64,000 bases of DNA from Erodium maritimum (taxonomy: Eukaryota; Streptophyta; Magnoliopsida; Geraniales; Geraniaceae). Below, in pieces: positions 36,401-49,104 of this stretch. The translations under genes and the position numbers were made by a program. The first letter of the stretch is position 1. Each line of letters begins with the position of its first letter. The stretch covers positions 58,327,675-58,391,674 of the forward strand of contig OY997594.1 in NCBI GenBank assembly GCA_963921825.1, given 5' to 3'. The notes beneath the pieces are model-generated. The model saw only the letters and a list, made by a program, of their open reading frames with translations, was not told where the DNA came from and made no database searches.

Positions 36401-39400
36401 GAAACCTACTCTACGCTATAGGCTAATCCTTCGGAACTTAAAAATACTAGTGAAACCTTGTACGATGAATATCTAATATTTTATCAACTTATTTTTGTGT
36501 AATTTAACTTAATTATATAATCAAGACGCTTCCATGAATTTAGTTTGACATCCTTTTGAATCTTGCTAATGCTTAAAGTTCCCTTCTTCACTCTCAGTTG
36601 CTTTAGTAACTACAGCATGCTAGCTACTAAAGATTCGAGGTGAAATTGGGCACTAAAATATCTACAGTCCAATTAAACCTGCCACCTTTTATTGCAGCCA
36701 AACATTTCAATTTGTTTACCCACTGGATATATCATACCTGAAGTGCTTTACATAAAAAATGTGCATGATTATGCAAAACAGAAGCTAAAAACAAAGAGAA
36801 GATTCCAAATGATAAATCTGAAAGGAGAAATTATATCATTGAGGCACATACAGAAGCTAAAAACAAGAGAAGATTCCAAATAACAAATCTGGAAGGAGAA
36901 ATTATATCATTGAGGCACATACAGTAGCTCTTGTAGAATCCCATGAAAAATATGTAGTAAAGAAGCAAGGCTCATTCCCCTCAGAGACTTTGTAAAGTGG
37001 TACACTCCGAGACAATCCCTCAAGTGATGCAGCTGTTTCTATGTATTTCTGCAAAAACAAAAACAAAACTTTATAGTGAATGGAGGACAAAATAAAGAGA
37101 AAACATGACAATAACAAAATAAATAAAATGATAGTGCGTCAAAACATTACCCGACCAATGTCAAAAGCAGCTTGCTTTTCTTTGGTGTCTACACAATGAC
37201 CAAGCCAGACAAAGACTTCAGCACGTGTGTCAAGTATCAAGATATCCTCAGTCAACAGATCATCTTGAGAGAAATTGTATATCTCCTCAACCTGACAAGC
37301 ACGGTATACCATTGAATGCTGAAGGTATAGAAACATAATATATCTAGTCCAAAACTCTGAATCTATGTGTAAATATGTATTTAATGGTAGGAATCCAACA
37401 AAAATTTCAGCCTCGAACTCACCCGAAACTTTCCCGCTGATTGAACCGGCAAGGTAATGGCAAAGAAAAAAATACATTAGTTTTTCCACAATTTATAGAA
37501 CTGAAAGATTATGCCACCAAAGATGTTATTCCCATAGAGGAAAAAGAAAGAATAAGCATCATATGCTGAAATAACTGAATTAAAATGGCACCTCGGTTGA
37601 ATGAGAATGTGAACAAGTGAGGCTCTCTGACAGTCTCTGGAGGTGCACTTTTGCTGGTATAACTTTGTTTACTACCCCCAAGGGCAAACCAAAAAGCTGA
37701 GCTTTCAGTCCCTTCTTTAGCATGTTTTAAAGTAGCTCCTGGCTGAATCAGTAACACAGAATGCTTATTTTGATAAACATATATCAGAGAATGAAACTGC
37801 AATACACAAGCTCCATAGATTTTGCTCAGTACAGTACGAAGCAAAAGAATGTATGATCTCAGTATATTTCCAACCAAACTAACATTCGGCAGGTACCTAC
37901 ATGGTTGAATCAGTTTATTTGTTCTTGTACGCATCATTCAATATTTTAATTAAGCACAGGAAGAGGCTGTTAAAGGTAATGATGCTATATCACCTGGCAA
38001 ATAAACTGGAATTCTCAAATTTATAAAAATGGCTTAAAAACACTCACCTAGATCATATCAATTTTAGCGACATAGCATATTCATACATATTTTATAGTAT
38101 TTCCCTCAAGTCAAAATACCTTCAGGTATTCTGCAACTTTTGCCGCCAACTGCTGCTTCTCAAAAGAACTCTTAGTTCCATGCCATGTGAAAACTGAAGA
38201 TCCAGTTTGCAGCAAGAAACACTCATTAGAGTTCAATGATGTTGGCACCTAAACAACAGTAAACATAGATGAGCCAATAACTCCACTACATTATTATAAG
38301 GGACAACATATGAAAAAAAAATGGATATAACAAAGAGGAGACGGAATACATATTCTGATGCTAGAGTGATATAAATCCTATAAAAAATCTCTATGTAGTA
38401 CTGGTGAGCAAACACACAACAGGACCCTTGAGAAAAGAGCCCTTGGAAATAATTTAACAGCCCAAGACATATAATATCTAGTACACCCACCTTATCGAAT
38501 CATAAATGTCAAATTTACATAGATCAGAGGAATTAATGAGCAGAAAACAGATCCACATGGTAAAGCGTTATGATAATTGTTTACAAGCAAAGGACAAACT
38601 GAATGACAGGGCTTTTGCATGAATAGTCCCTTCGGCTGATTAAAGTGTTTTTATTTCTATTTTGATACATTCCAAGAATAAGACTTTGCAATCAAAAACC
38701 TTAAGAGGCATAGTAATTACAAAAAACCCCACACTAAGTGACAAAGACTTCATATGATAAGTATGAGGTCGCCTGTTCCAATCCGCACACTTATGGTTGA
38801 TAAAAAAACAACCAATATTGCATATTATACTATTTGGAGAACTTGTAGAATCACACTAAATGGTGAATAAAAGGGCATGTCATTGAGAGTTAAGGAGGTC
38901 GTTTTTAGGCTCGATAACATGCTTATACTGAGATCAACACACAGAAGGATATGAAATATAGAATGAGTGGTATTATGTATCAACACTGAGGGTTTCAGAA
39001 AGGCAAATGTGGCAAAGCTGGGGTCTTCTAGGTTGAATGTATCAAAGTTTGGTTGTATAGGAGAGCCTGTCTGGTTTGGAAAGCTGCAGTGGCTTGTTTT
39101 TGTATGATTTATGTTAATGAATTTTTACAGTTTACCCAAAATAAAATCCTAAGAGGAACACAATTTTATGGAAGTGATGTAGTAAACAGATAATATGTAC
39201 ATTTAGACATATAAGGAAGAAATTAACAAAAAAGACTGTAATATTGGTTGAAGCTAATTAACACCCACCGCATCAACTTGCACTGCTTTACTGTTATGAA
39301 TTGCAGAGCCAGATACCCGAATGAGTGCGACACTGTCTGGCGAGTATGTATCATCATTCACATCTTTCTCTGCCACCAAGTTTTTGTAACCAGAGCTCAA

Positions 39401-42400
39401 ACCACCCTAAGGAAGATATCAGTCAAATAACCAGAGCTCAACTTCACAGTATCATAGTAAAAGAAAATAAACTTCAGATAAATGAGAAGAGTTTGTTAAC
39501 AAGCATATATACGAAACCTTAAGAATAATCATCGGTTGGAAAAGAGCAATAAATTGTGGTGGCTCTTTATCTTGAAACACAAACCCCTGCACATATGCAC
39601 ATGCACATTAACGATGATGAAACCTAGTAAACGAATAAGTGTGAGATACTAAAATGTAAATATAGAGTCATTTGCATGGCATTTTATAACAGTATATGGA
39701 AACTATCATCATTTTGCATCAAGGGGTATCTTCATTTTTTAAAATATTGGGTTCCTAGATCTGGTGAGGCCAGTTTTGCCTCAAGAGTTTAGTTTCTTGG
39801 GTAACAAATATCAGTTATACTGAGTCCTCAACAAAATAAAAAGTGGTTAGAGTGAGGATTGGTGTGAAACTTTGATGTCTGTCTATCTAGCTTCTTAAAG
39901 AAGCTTGGAGGTTTTATTTAATTCCAGCTCTGTGTCTGAGAGAACGAGGTACCCCGTGCCATTCTCTTCTTTTCAGACTTATGGCTTTACCCCCCAGTGA
40001 AGGTTTAAAGTATTGAAGGTTATGAGAGTTTCCTCCCATAAATGTTTGACCAGTGCAGACCAGCTTTGTGAGAGGCAAGCATAAAGCTGCCCAGGGGGAA
40101 GGCCTTCGGCGAAACACACCCCAAATAAAAATATTGCACCACCCTGGCTAGATACAGATTGAGACATCCTAATACTACTTGCTACATGCTTTGAGGACAT
40201 TATTTGTTCTTATTTTCATCAACTGCATGTGGTTATATGTTGAAGTTGAACCCACATCGGAAAAATATAAGAATAAAGAGCTACTTATAAAGGTTAGAGC
40301 CACCCCCAACTAACAAGGTTGACCTTTTAGTTGTGGAATCCCGAGCCGATATAAGTGGCTTGTTTTAAAAACAAATTTACATGGTATCAGAGCTGGTTTT
40401 GTCACCTCCACCCTGTTGTCTCCGGTCCATATGCAGATGTCCAGTCCTGCTATGGCCCCACATGTAGATGTCCAGTCTTACACGTGAGGGGGAGTGTTGA
40501 AGTTGAACCCACATCGGGAAAATATAAGAATAAAGAGCTACTTATAAAAGTTAGGGTCACACCCAACTAACTAGGTTGACTTTTTAGTTGTCGAAGCCCG
40601 AGCCGATATAAGTGGCTTGTTTTAAAAACAAATTTACATTATACAAGTTATAACAAATATTGTAACTCCTTCCCTAGATTACAACATACCTGAGTGGGTC
40701 TGCCCTTTAGTGAGTTGTACATCTTATTAGCCAACATAGCAGCCGTCTTCTGGTCCTCCTGAACAAGATGATATAATCATGCAATCATATATATTGCTAC
40801 AGAAGCACCAAACCAACCACAATAGATAGCCAAAGCATGAAAAGAAAATAAGAGTACATGGACATTCGGGTATCATATAGACATCAAAGATAAGCAGCAA
40901 GCAAGAAAAAAAATACAATTCATAAACAATGTGAACTGTCAACCAGAAAGGGTGCACTCACAAGCATCATCAAACTCACTTATCAACGTAAGCCAGGAAG
41001 AAAATTCACTTTGGATGGGCTAAATTACCCATGTTATTTATTTACCAGTGGCCAAAGCAATCATCTATAAGAAAAGTAGAATGTTTGGGCTGGCAGGAAG
41101 ACCTAGGGATATTTAATAAACAAAAAAAAATGATTGCTGAATGGAAATAAAAAGGAGGATGAAGGCAACATGGAGAGTTAAATTACTGATAAAAGAAAAT
41201 ATGTAAGTATATGAGAAATATGCTTTAATATAAGAAATGGTTCAGATAAGGGGAATAAAGGTTAGATGTTTTGACAATGATCAGCAACAGGGAAATATAA
41301 TATAACATGGTTCAGGGCTAGAAAAGTAAAACTGAGGAAGAAACCAAAAGTGATGCAGTCAAGACAGTGTACGAGGAAAAGTGAAAGATATACCCTGTTG
41401 ATTAACAGAGTACATTCACCTTATTTAAAGTGGATTTCAGACAACGGTACTTAGGATCCAAATGAATAAAAGGGCACATCATATTTTATGCCAACCAAAT
41501 AATTGCAAGGAAGATAACAAGGATAACCCTTACATATACACATGTACACTACCAAACTTAGTTCCTTTTGAAAGTAAAAGGCATCCATTTATTTGCAACG
41601 TCTAGCACAATATAGGAGAGAGAGACCCAGCTTCTGAACTGATTATTGCTATACAACAAGTGCTAAAGTTACATGTATTTTCCATGTAATTAAGAATTTA
41701 CATAAGAGGACACACTCATAGAAAAATTGGTGAAATTATTACTAATCTGAAATGGAACCCCCAAATTACCTCAACACTGTCATTTCCAATCCAACAGCAG
41801 GAGAAGTAATCTTCTTTCCTATCACCTGAGTGGTAGGTATACAGTACAATGTAGCAATCTCCGCTGTAAAATTTACCAATATCCTCTTTAGGCAATGGAG
41901 TCTTTGCACTGCCATCAATATACCATACCTGGAAAACAAACAATGTTTAAAATCTTCAAACATGTAAATGTAATCATAGGAAGAAACCAAACTACAAAGG
42001 CCAAATATCAACTAAACCTCCATTTTCCCCCCTCCTTCGAGTAGAGGCGGAACTTCCTCATTTGTAGGAGCACTTTTAGCCACCCCCTTAACGCCAGCAC
42101 CTTGTTGCTTCAGCATAGCTAGCAGTATATAATATAACATATCGTGTCAAGAAACTTGACTAACAAACACCAAATTTGATTCATCACTGAGATAGTAATC
42201 ACTACCTGCTACTTTTCCTCTGCCCTCCTCTGAACCAGGAGTTGTTGACCCTAATGGCCAAGAGTCAAAATTGGCCTTAAATGAATGTGTTTCATAACCT
42301 TGAATAAGGCGGGTTAGACGTGTGGATTTTGGCCTGTTTTGGCTAGCAACGAACTCCTGGAGGAAATATTCAGACATGAGAATTTACCTTTTTCAGTAAC

Positions 42401-44870
42401 ACATAAAACATGGGTGATGTGACACTACCTCAGCAGTTTGGCTGGCTGTTTTTCTCTCCTCCACTTGTGTTGTACGGCCAACCCAAATGAATACCTCTGC
42501 ACCACAATCCAGTAGATAGCATTTGCTGTTCTCCAACAAAGATTTGGATAGATCACCTTCAACAGGTTCCACCTGTCCTTCAGTAATGCTACAGTAAAAT
42601 AATTATTAGCCACTCATGTTAATATAAGGACAGATCATAGATATTAAATACTTCCCCTCCGCATTATGATAATCTCCTAAACAAGAAATTCAAGCAGAGA
42701 ACAAATATCTATGTATGCATATACTCAAAAGCAATGCAAACAAGGCCACATGAACAAAAAAAAATTGACACCAAAAGAAACAAGCAATCAAGAGAATTAT
42801 AATTGTCAACATCAGCACAAGTAAAAATTTGTGTATTTATGCAAAAGCTGATGTGATGTTGATCTGGAGGATAATACTTTCCTTCTACTCAACACATACC
42901 AAGATAAGTAGATCATATAATTTTATGTTGGATAGTCAGCAGCATATTTACAGGAAGAAACAGCCAACAAAAATTAACCATAGGAACTCAAATCCAAACC
43001 TAAACCTGCTAATGAAAAACATATTCACATAAGATATGCCCGCCTACATGAAATGTCTGTATTTTGCTATAACATTACCTAAATAATTTAGCAGGGGTAG
43101 TCTCCGGCACAATATCATCTTCACTGGCAACCTTCTTGCTAATTGGAGCAAAACCACCAAAAAGGACCCAGAACTCACCCGAGTCTGACTCAGTATCCAA
43201 CTTACCATCATCTGGCATTGCAAAACCAATGAATCATTCATGAGTAAATGATTGGCAGTAAATGTAGAAACCACAAAAATTATATTTCATAGCCAGCATG
43301 TCAATTAAACTTTGAAGCCAAAAAAGAACCCTAACAGCCAATAATGTCATATATGGAAAATTTTGAACCTCAATCATTAGTAGTGGCCCTTACCAACAAT
43401 AGCAACATCACATGTCCCATCATGATACTTTTCCTTTAAAAACTGAATAACTTCCAAAGCCTTGGCCCTTTCCTGGATATTAGAGTTTGCGCCATTGAAC
43501 TGATAAATCTTGTTCTCCGTGTCCAATATAAATACATCATCGTGATTTAGTGAAGACCGGACAAAAGGGACCTACACGTGCAAAAAAAAAGGTAAGAACC
43601 AGTGTCTGGAATTCATAAAGCTAATGCTGGGAGAACATGAAACCTGCTTCATTCTGACTGCGCGTTTTCCCTTACAGATATACAGCCGAGTTTCGAACCC
43701 TTCTTCCTCGGGTTTTTTAAATCCAGATGCTATGCCTCCCTCCAAAGGTATAATACAAGGTTTGAAATATGACAAGAATTTGTCAGATTCTAGGCCTTGA
43801 AGTTCCCGATGCTGCACTGCACGTCCTCCAAGGCTGGCATCAAGTTCAACAGTTTTGATAGCTGCCGTTCCAGCTTCATCCTATGTTGAGAAAACAAAAT
43901 GAGTTAAACTAAAATTCTGGTATTATAAATAAAATTGAAATGGAATTTTCAAAAGCTGAATAGTTTTGGGAGAAAATAAACAAAAGCAAACCTGACTTGT
44001 ATCCTTCCCGATCCAGAAGTGTATGTCGTACAGATAAGCACCTCCCCTCCCAGGAGATGTCTACATAAAAAGAAAATATCAACAATTGTAAATGAAAAAG
44101 ACAAATCATATATGTGGATTCGCTAAATCATATTCATCTAACTCTTTGCCAGAATTTCTCATTTTAAACTACCCCCTTGGATGCATGTATAATAATAGCG
44201 GATAAAGAAGAAGCCCAATGCAACAGATGGGTGTCATGACTGATACTCTGCATCAGTTTCTGAAATCTGATTACAGGTAAGTAGCATCCAGCCCCACAGT
44301 TTTAAAATGTGTATGTAAGAAATGAGCACAGAGATCATTATACCATAAGCCAAACTATAAATAACCACTATGACAGTACTGGAATGTGTAATACTCTTCC
44401 CAAATTTCCCATATAAACTTAAACTTGGTACGACATTGCAGTTTCAGAGGAATAGTAAGATCTATTGACAGCAGAAATAAAAGGAGAGAGATTTCTAATA
44501 CCTGTAAAACAATGTATGAATCCCCCATGTAGAACTTTCCATGTTCAGATTTTGGCACTGGAACTGGCTCAAAATTTTCAATTCGCCAAATTTCAGTTCC
44601 TCTGCTGGTTGTTAAGTCTAACACTTAAAATGAAATGTTTTACCATTTTAAAATTCAGTAAGACTGTCAAAACTCATTTATTTTCTATGCATTTTTCGTT
44701 GTAATATAGGAAGTGGAAGTAAACTATATAAATTGTTGAATTCGCCCTTTACCAAAAAAGAAGAAAAGGTTGAGTAGAGAACTTATTTTCAAGTAATAAT
44801 TAAACTAAGGATACATCCTCTGACCAGCACCGTGAAATGCAGGATCCAGAGCTTTTGTAGGGCTAGACAT
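33467..44870 (-). CDS. VLN2/3-like: Villin, VLN2/VLN3 type (actin filament bundling and severing protein)
   Basis: Plant villins bind, bundle, cap and sever actin filaments in the cytoplasm. I joined 23 coding exons by frame and GT-AG sites: 44870-44815, 44601-44502, 44060-43992, 43880-43644, 43571-43394, 43211-43079, 42588-42429, 42356-42206, 42118-42018, 41928-41770, 40758-40690, 39586-39518, 39406-39269, 38248-38120, 37742-37592, 37436-37423, 37291-37151, 37048-36923, 36239-36177, 35091-34990, 34771-34528, 33879-33674, 33580-33467. They sum to 2910 nt, or 969 residues, close to the ~976 of Arabidopsis VLN2, with no internal stop. The start reads [18 protein letters not shown]. Gelsolin repeats fall near residues 20-130, 150-230, 265-350, 395-490, 515-600 and 618-735. 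The linker (736-905) repeats a [12 protein letters not shown] unit three times and is acidic near 865-905. The headpiece (905-969) ends [14 protein letters not shown]. Sequence such as [20 protein letters not shown] is nearly that of VLN2. The assignment to VLN2 versus VLN3 is not settled. Confidence 0.95.
36779..36922 (-). repeat. 71-bp tandem duplication that copies a villin 5' splice site
   Basis: Immediately downstream of villin coding exon 18 (which ends at 36923), the intron's first ~71 bases are present twice in tandem. Each copy begins with the donor gtatgtgcctcaatgatata. The true donor is at 36922-36921; the copied donor is at 36851-36850. The copies differ at a few positions. Use of the second donor would add 71 nt and shift the frame. 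Confidence 0.85.
37423..37436 (-). other. 14-nt micro-exon of villin (coding exon 16)
   Basis: Between exon 15 (ends 37592, phase 1) and exon 17 (starts 37291, phase 0), Arabidopsis VLN2 has FNRGKFQVEE. The only matching sequence in the intron gap is cgggaaagtttcgg, preceded by AG and followed by a consensus GTGAGT donor. Joined, it gives FNRAGKFRVEE and keeps the frame. The one extra residue compared with VLN2 is the only uncertain detail. Confidence 0.8.
38670..38830 (+). mobile_element. SINE-like tRNA-derived fragment in a villin intron
   Basis: Within villin intron 13, the plus strand has a tRNA B-box-like block (gtcgcctgttccaatccg, near 38769) and, about 35 bp before it, a weak A-box-like stretch, followed by a short A-run. 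No target duplication was confirmed. Confidence 0.3.
40238..40638 (+). mobile_element. TRIM (miniature LTR retrotransposon) fossil in villin intron 11
   Basis: Two 144-bp LTRs (40238-40381 and 40495-40638) start tgttgaagttgaaccc and end aaatttaca. The first is followed at once by the initiator-Met tRNA primer site tggtatcagagc (40382-40393). A purine-rich tract (gtgagggggag) precedes the second. A 5-bp duplication ttata flanks it (40233-40237, 40639-40643). It has no genes, as usual for TRIMs, and looks whole in its parts. The LTRs differ at roughly 6% of positions, suggesting an insertion a few million years old. It lies antisense to villin. Confidence 0.9.
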
Positions 44871-46716
44871 CGCCTGAGATTCTTCTTTGTGAGTGCTAGA
44901 AGTTGGTAATACCAAAACAGATGCCCTGCCAACTCCAACTGTACAGTGTAATGAGGGTTACAAAATTTCACTGCCAGTGATGATAAAATATGGGATGTTA
45001 GAAATGGGTCAAGCAAATGCAAGATAAGAATCAAAATAAAATTATGCAATGGCTTCCGCTAACAGCATAGCCTGTGATGTTAATAAAAAAAATACAAATT
45101 ACAAATTATTTTGAACATTTCCTTGTGTATAAGATGAGTCCAAGCTACAAGCACAACATGTAATTAAAAGTTTATTTTAAATTGAGAAGTTGCTATTTTG
45201 CCTACCCTTAGTGAAGTTAATAGAAAATAAACTCAATGCAATTGCATGAATTCAAGGGCATGCAACAAAGAACTGACAATACAAACATACAAAGTTATTT
45301 TTATAAAAACCTCTAAATTGAAAAACATGCTGTTGGGACTCCTTATCTACAAACTAGAAAGCATGTCCATTTAGGTGCCCTGCACTGGCATATACATTTG
45401 CAACTGCGTTGTGTTTAGCATCTTCAAACTGAATTGCATGGTCCTTAATATATCTCTAGCTCCAGCTAGAGATATATGTCTTACTATCTTGTTCGTAAGA
45501 GGTTCACTTGATATGCCATTGTTTGAAGGGTAAAAGTATCCACACACATATCCCGCTTTTACAATCAGGTAAATACGCTCAAAGTTCTAGAAATGACCTA
45601 AACTTCAATGTCATCACATTCCAATGAGCTACTCTCACAGTATGATCTTGAAAACCCTGACTCCCTCCTTTAATATGTCTCTTGGAAATTCAACCAAAAT
45701 CAGTAGGTTTCCTCATTTGTTTGCCAATACTGAAACTCCCACTTGAGAAGATTATTTTGAAGAACTCTATATCACATGGCTCCGAATCTTACAAAACATG
45801 GAAGTCAGCATGAAGCACTACCATGAGTAAATCTCCTGGGGAAGGTCCCCTACCTGAATTTTTTTTGAACTGATTTGTCCATTATTTACCTTGTTACAAT
45901 CCATGTGTCCAGCTGCCATGTCCCAAGTAGCCTATATTCCAAGGCAGGTTCCTTAGAGAGTATTTCATCTTCCCAAGTAGCAAGCTCTATCAGGTAAAAG
46001 GATATTCACCATTGCATTCACCAGTCAAAGTTCCTCTCTGAGTTAGAGTGTCCCTCAAATCAACTCATCAAGAACACTCTCGAAGGCGACACAGTAAAAC
46101 CAACAACCCGATGCACGCGGAATTTCATTCCAATGTAGATTTGAACTGAAGAACACTAATCCCATCAATCATAGATCAAGGCATGGCTAATTACAAATCC
46201 AAGCAGCCACCATCAAATCTGTAAAGAGAAGTCAATAAACCCCTACCATATATCCTCGACTGCACCTCAGGTGCAATCAACATTCAGATCTTCATGCAGT
46301 TTATGCCAAGTAGCATTTACATAGCCAATCATTTCTATTAAATAGACTTCAATTCGACAAACATGAAGCGAATCCAATCCAACCCAGCCATTCATCCAAT
46401 CTCTACAAAATTCAGATCAAAACACACACAGACAACGACTAGATTTGGAAAACTGCGAATTACCAACCACAACAGCAAAAAGACGAAATCACTGTGACAT
46501 TATCTATCCAGCAACTACAACACAACAAACAGCTGAATTCCAGCAGTATCAGCATCATCAGATCAAACTAGAAACAAAAAAAATCACCCAAAGCACATAC
46601 GAAAAAATAGAAAATAACATCAGATTGAGAGAAAAAATGAGAGGGATCTGAAATCACAAAGTCAATTGCTCTGATCGGAAAACCGAAAATTGACGACAAT
46701 TGACCGTCAAACGCAC
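44871..46716 (-). other. Villin 5'UTR intron
   Basis: A consensus donor (cag then gtgcgt) at 46716-46715 follows a CT-rich non-coding exon. Acceptors just before the start codon are at 44896 (acttctag) or 44874 (atctcag, three bases before ATG). The ~1.8 kb between them holds no frame of note. Introns in villin 5'UTRs and CT-rich leaders are usual for plant housekeeping genes. The choice of acceptor is uncertain. Confidence 0.6.
45448..45477. repeat. Perfect 14-bp inverted repeat with 2-bp loop
   Basis: atatatctctagct, then cc, then its exact reverse complement, inside the villin 5'UTR intron. It could form a cruciform or an RNA hairpin, or be a transposon footprint. Confidence 0.85.
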
Positions 46717-46797
46717 CTGAAACGATCTCTCTCCGCAGATACCGATGATGGCGAAGATGAGAGAGAGATGGCTCCGAGAAGAAGAGGAGCTGGCAAT

Positions 46798-46836
<39 letters not shown>

Positions 46837-47008
46837 GGGGAAGGGAAAAAACGAATTATTGCTGTGTGTGTGATTTTCTCCCTCTCTCTAGCTTTATTGA
46901 GGCTTTTGAGAAAATTGTAAATTTGAGAAATAAGATGATTCGAAGGATGATGAAGAAGAAGGTGAGAGCGAAAATATAGATGAATCGAAAAGATTTTCTT
47001 GTTTGGGG
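46717..47008 (-). other. Villin non-coding first exon (5'UTR)
   Basis: CT-rich leader on the minus strand between a predicted TATA box (47037-47044) and the donor at 46716. It contains the GA/CT microsatellite. The upstream end is estimated at about 30 bp below the TATA-like site. Very short upstream ATGs may occur in it, but I did not score them. Confidence 0.5.
46801..46831 (-). repeat. GA/CT microsatellite in the villin leader
   Basis: About 15 GA units on the plus strand, a CT run in the transcript. CT-rich leaders and GAGA-type sites are common near plant transcription starts. Length is likely to vary among individuals. Confidence 0.9.
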
Positions 47009-47036
47009 GAGAAAAAACTGGGGAGCGAGAAAGCGG

Positions 47037-47044
47037 CTATTTAT
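47037..47044 (-). promoter_or_regulatory. Possible TATA box of villin
   Basis: On the minus strand ATAAATAG lies about 320 bp before the 5'UTR donor. Spacing to the CT-rich leader is reasonable. No expression evidence is available. Confidence 0.4.
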
Positions 47045-47323
47045 GGCAAAGATCCGGTGACGATGGCACCACCGGCCATGTTGGATTGGCTTTGCTTGCT
47101 TACATGGATTAGCTTATTGGATTTTTACTCTTCAAAAACAAAAAGCTTATTTTGTGTTTTATTTAACATTTCAGATATAATTAGGTGAGAACACCGTGCA
47201 ATTCGTAGTACGATGTATAAAATGAGAAATCTACGTGAGCCTCACAATGTATAAAATGTCGAAAATATAGTATTTCAAAGAAAATGTCGAAAATGTAATG
47301 TGTGGCATGTAGAACATGTCAAT

Positions 47324-48016
47324 TAGGGCTGAGCAAAAATCCGACCATTCCCGGCCGTCCCCGTCACCGGAAAACCCAAAACCGACCTAACCACGGGCGG
47401 GTATGAGTTGGAAATAGGTGAACCGGCCTGGTCAACGGGTTTGATCGGTTTTCACACCAGAAAACCGGTCCTACCCGAACCGGCCGGTACTGTAGCAGCA
47501 GGTACCTTGATTGCAAGAGATTTCAAGACTTTTGACGACCTTGAATCTGATTTTTCGTTGTAATAGGTCGATTTCAATTTAGTTATAACTGATTTTTTTG
47601 TTCAACTTTTTGTGTTGTACAACAAAAACGGTTTCTTAGACCGTATTGTGTAAGACGATGTTTTATATGATTATGAGGTATTAGTTGTAGGAATTGTTGT
47701 GTTTTGTTTGAATGTTTGAAGTCTCTAAACTGAAATCAGTTTTATACTAGGCAGGTTTATGGAATTAAGTTAAATTGTGTGAAATTAAGTTTGAAATGTA
47801 GGAATTAAGTTGAATGTTTGACTGTTTATTTCAGTAGGCCCAATAAGAAGCCCATTGGGCCTGGGTTGGTTGGTTATAACCGTCCCCGGCCGGTAGTGAG
47901 GTCGGGCGGTTATCGGCCTTCCTTTTAGCGACCGGTGATGGGAATGGGTACGGGTTTTATGTAACCGGGAAAAACGGTTTGGGTAATGGGTTTGGGATTT
48001 TGGGCGGGTACCGGCA
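47324..48016. mobile_element. hAT-like non-autonomous element rich in ACCGG words
   Basis: Begins tagggctgagcaaaaatccg, a start seen in many plant hAT MITEs. The flanks atgtcaat (47316-47323) and ttgtcaat (48017-48024) agree at 7 of 8 bases, the hAT duplication length. Both ends are packed with ACCGG/CCGGT words in opposite orientations (for example gaaaaccggtcc, gaaccggccggtac; ccccggccggtag, gcgaccggtgatg), around an AT-rich centre. The right terminus is not a clear inverted copy of the left. It lies just upstream of the villin promoter. Confidence 0.55.
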
Positions 48017-48024
48017 TTGTCAAT

Positions 48025-49100
48025 AGTCGGGGCGATTAAAATAATGCACCATCTGGAATGAGTGACAACAAATCGAATAGAGTAGCGGTTACTTGAAATG
48101 ATAGTGTACATGAAAAGTACTTGCATAAGTCGCATGAATATGTCGATTGACTATAATGTCGCCTGTAAATAGTTGAGCCTGAATTAGCCGAACAAAGATT
48201 TAAAACATAAGAAAGTTCGATATAAATTTATATGGGGAGAATGGTCAAAGAGTATCATTGTTTGAAAATTTTGGAGAAGTAATCGCACCGTCATCAGAAA
48301 AAATTGTCACAATATGAGATACCGAGAAAAACATGAACAACAGCTCACATCCTAACATTATGTCACCCCAGTAGATGAAGTAATTCAAAAACACATATTG
48401 GCTATATTCATTGCTTACGCATGCTGATCCAACCAGCCAAAGATTCTCTCAAAGCAACACATACGACATTAATGATTAGGGCATACAATATAACCCTTCC
48501 AGCACTCGAAAACGTTGTTGATGCATATAATATAAAGATCATATTCCCGGTCCATATTCAAAGGAGCCCAATATCGTAGAGTTGCATAAACACAAGTGTC
48601 GCTCGGGAATCACAAGGGTAACCTGAAGCCCTAGCAGCGCCCAAAAGCATTGACATTGTCGAATGTACTTCGACTACATAACAAATATCATGGAAACTGG
48701 TGAGGCTTGTGGACGACGTTCATCAAGGCTATCTAAGAGAACTCGTATTATCCCTCGTTGTCGACTATGTGATGTTAATATGCTTTCCATCCACATCAAA
48801 CAAAAAGGGTGTAAAGCGCGGGATCTTGAGCAACATATGCAAGGGGTAGCAATCCACAATGATGCCGACACATCTTTGGCATACATAAGTCATCTGTATG
48901 CACTAGATGTGTTCACATCAAAGTAGAACCATTTGTATATTTTACTGATTATGTATATACGGATTAAGGGTTGCATATTAAGTAGACATTTGCATGGAAC
49001 TATGTGCTTTTGTTCTTATTAGCCTTATTGATTGTCTGTGTGGGCAATTGATTAAGGAATACATATTGTTTATATTTTTGCATGCTCGATTGGCATGTAT
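48025..49100. other. Intergenic; no supported gene
   Basis: AT-rich. An 87-codon frame (48663-48926, basic at the start) matches nothing I recognise. Confidence 0.4.
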
Positions 49101-49104
49101 TTGT

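Noticed and set aside
48663-48926. An 87-codon basic frame
   Set aside because: It does not resemble any known family and has no promoter or splice context that I can support.
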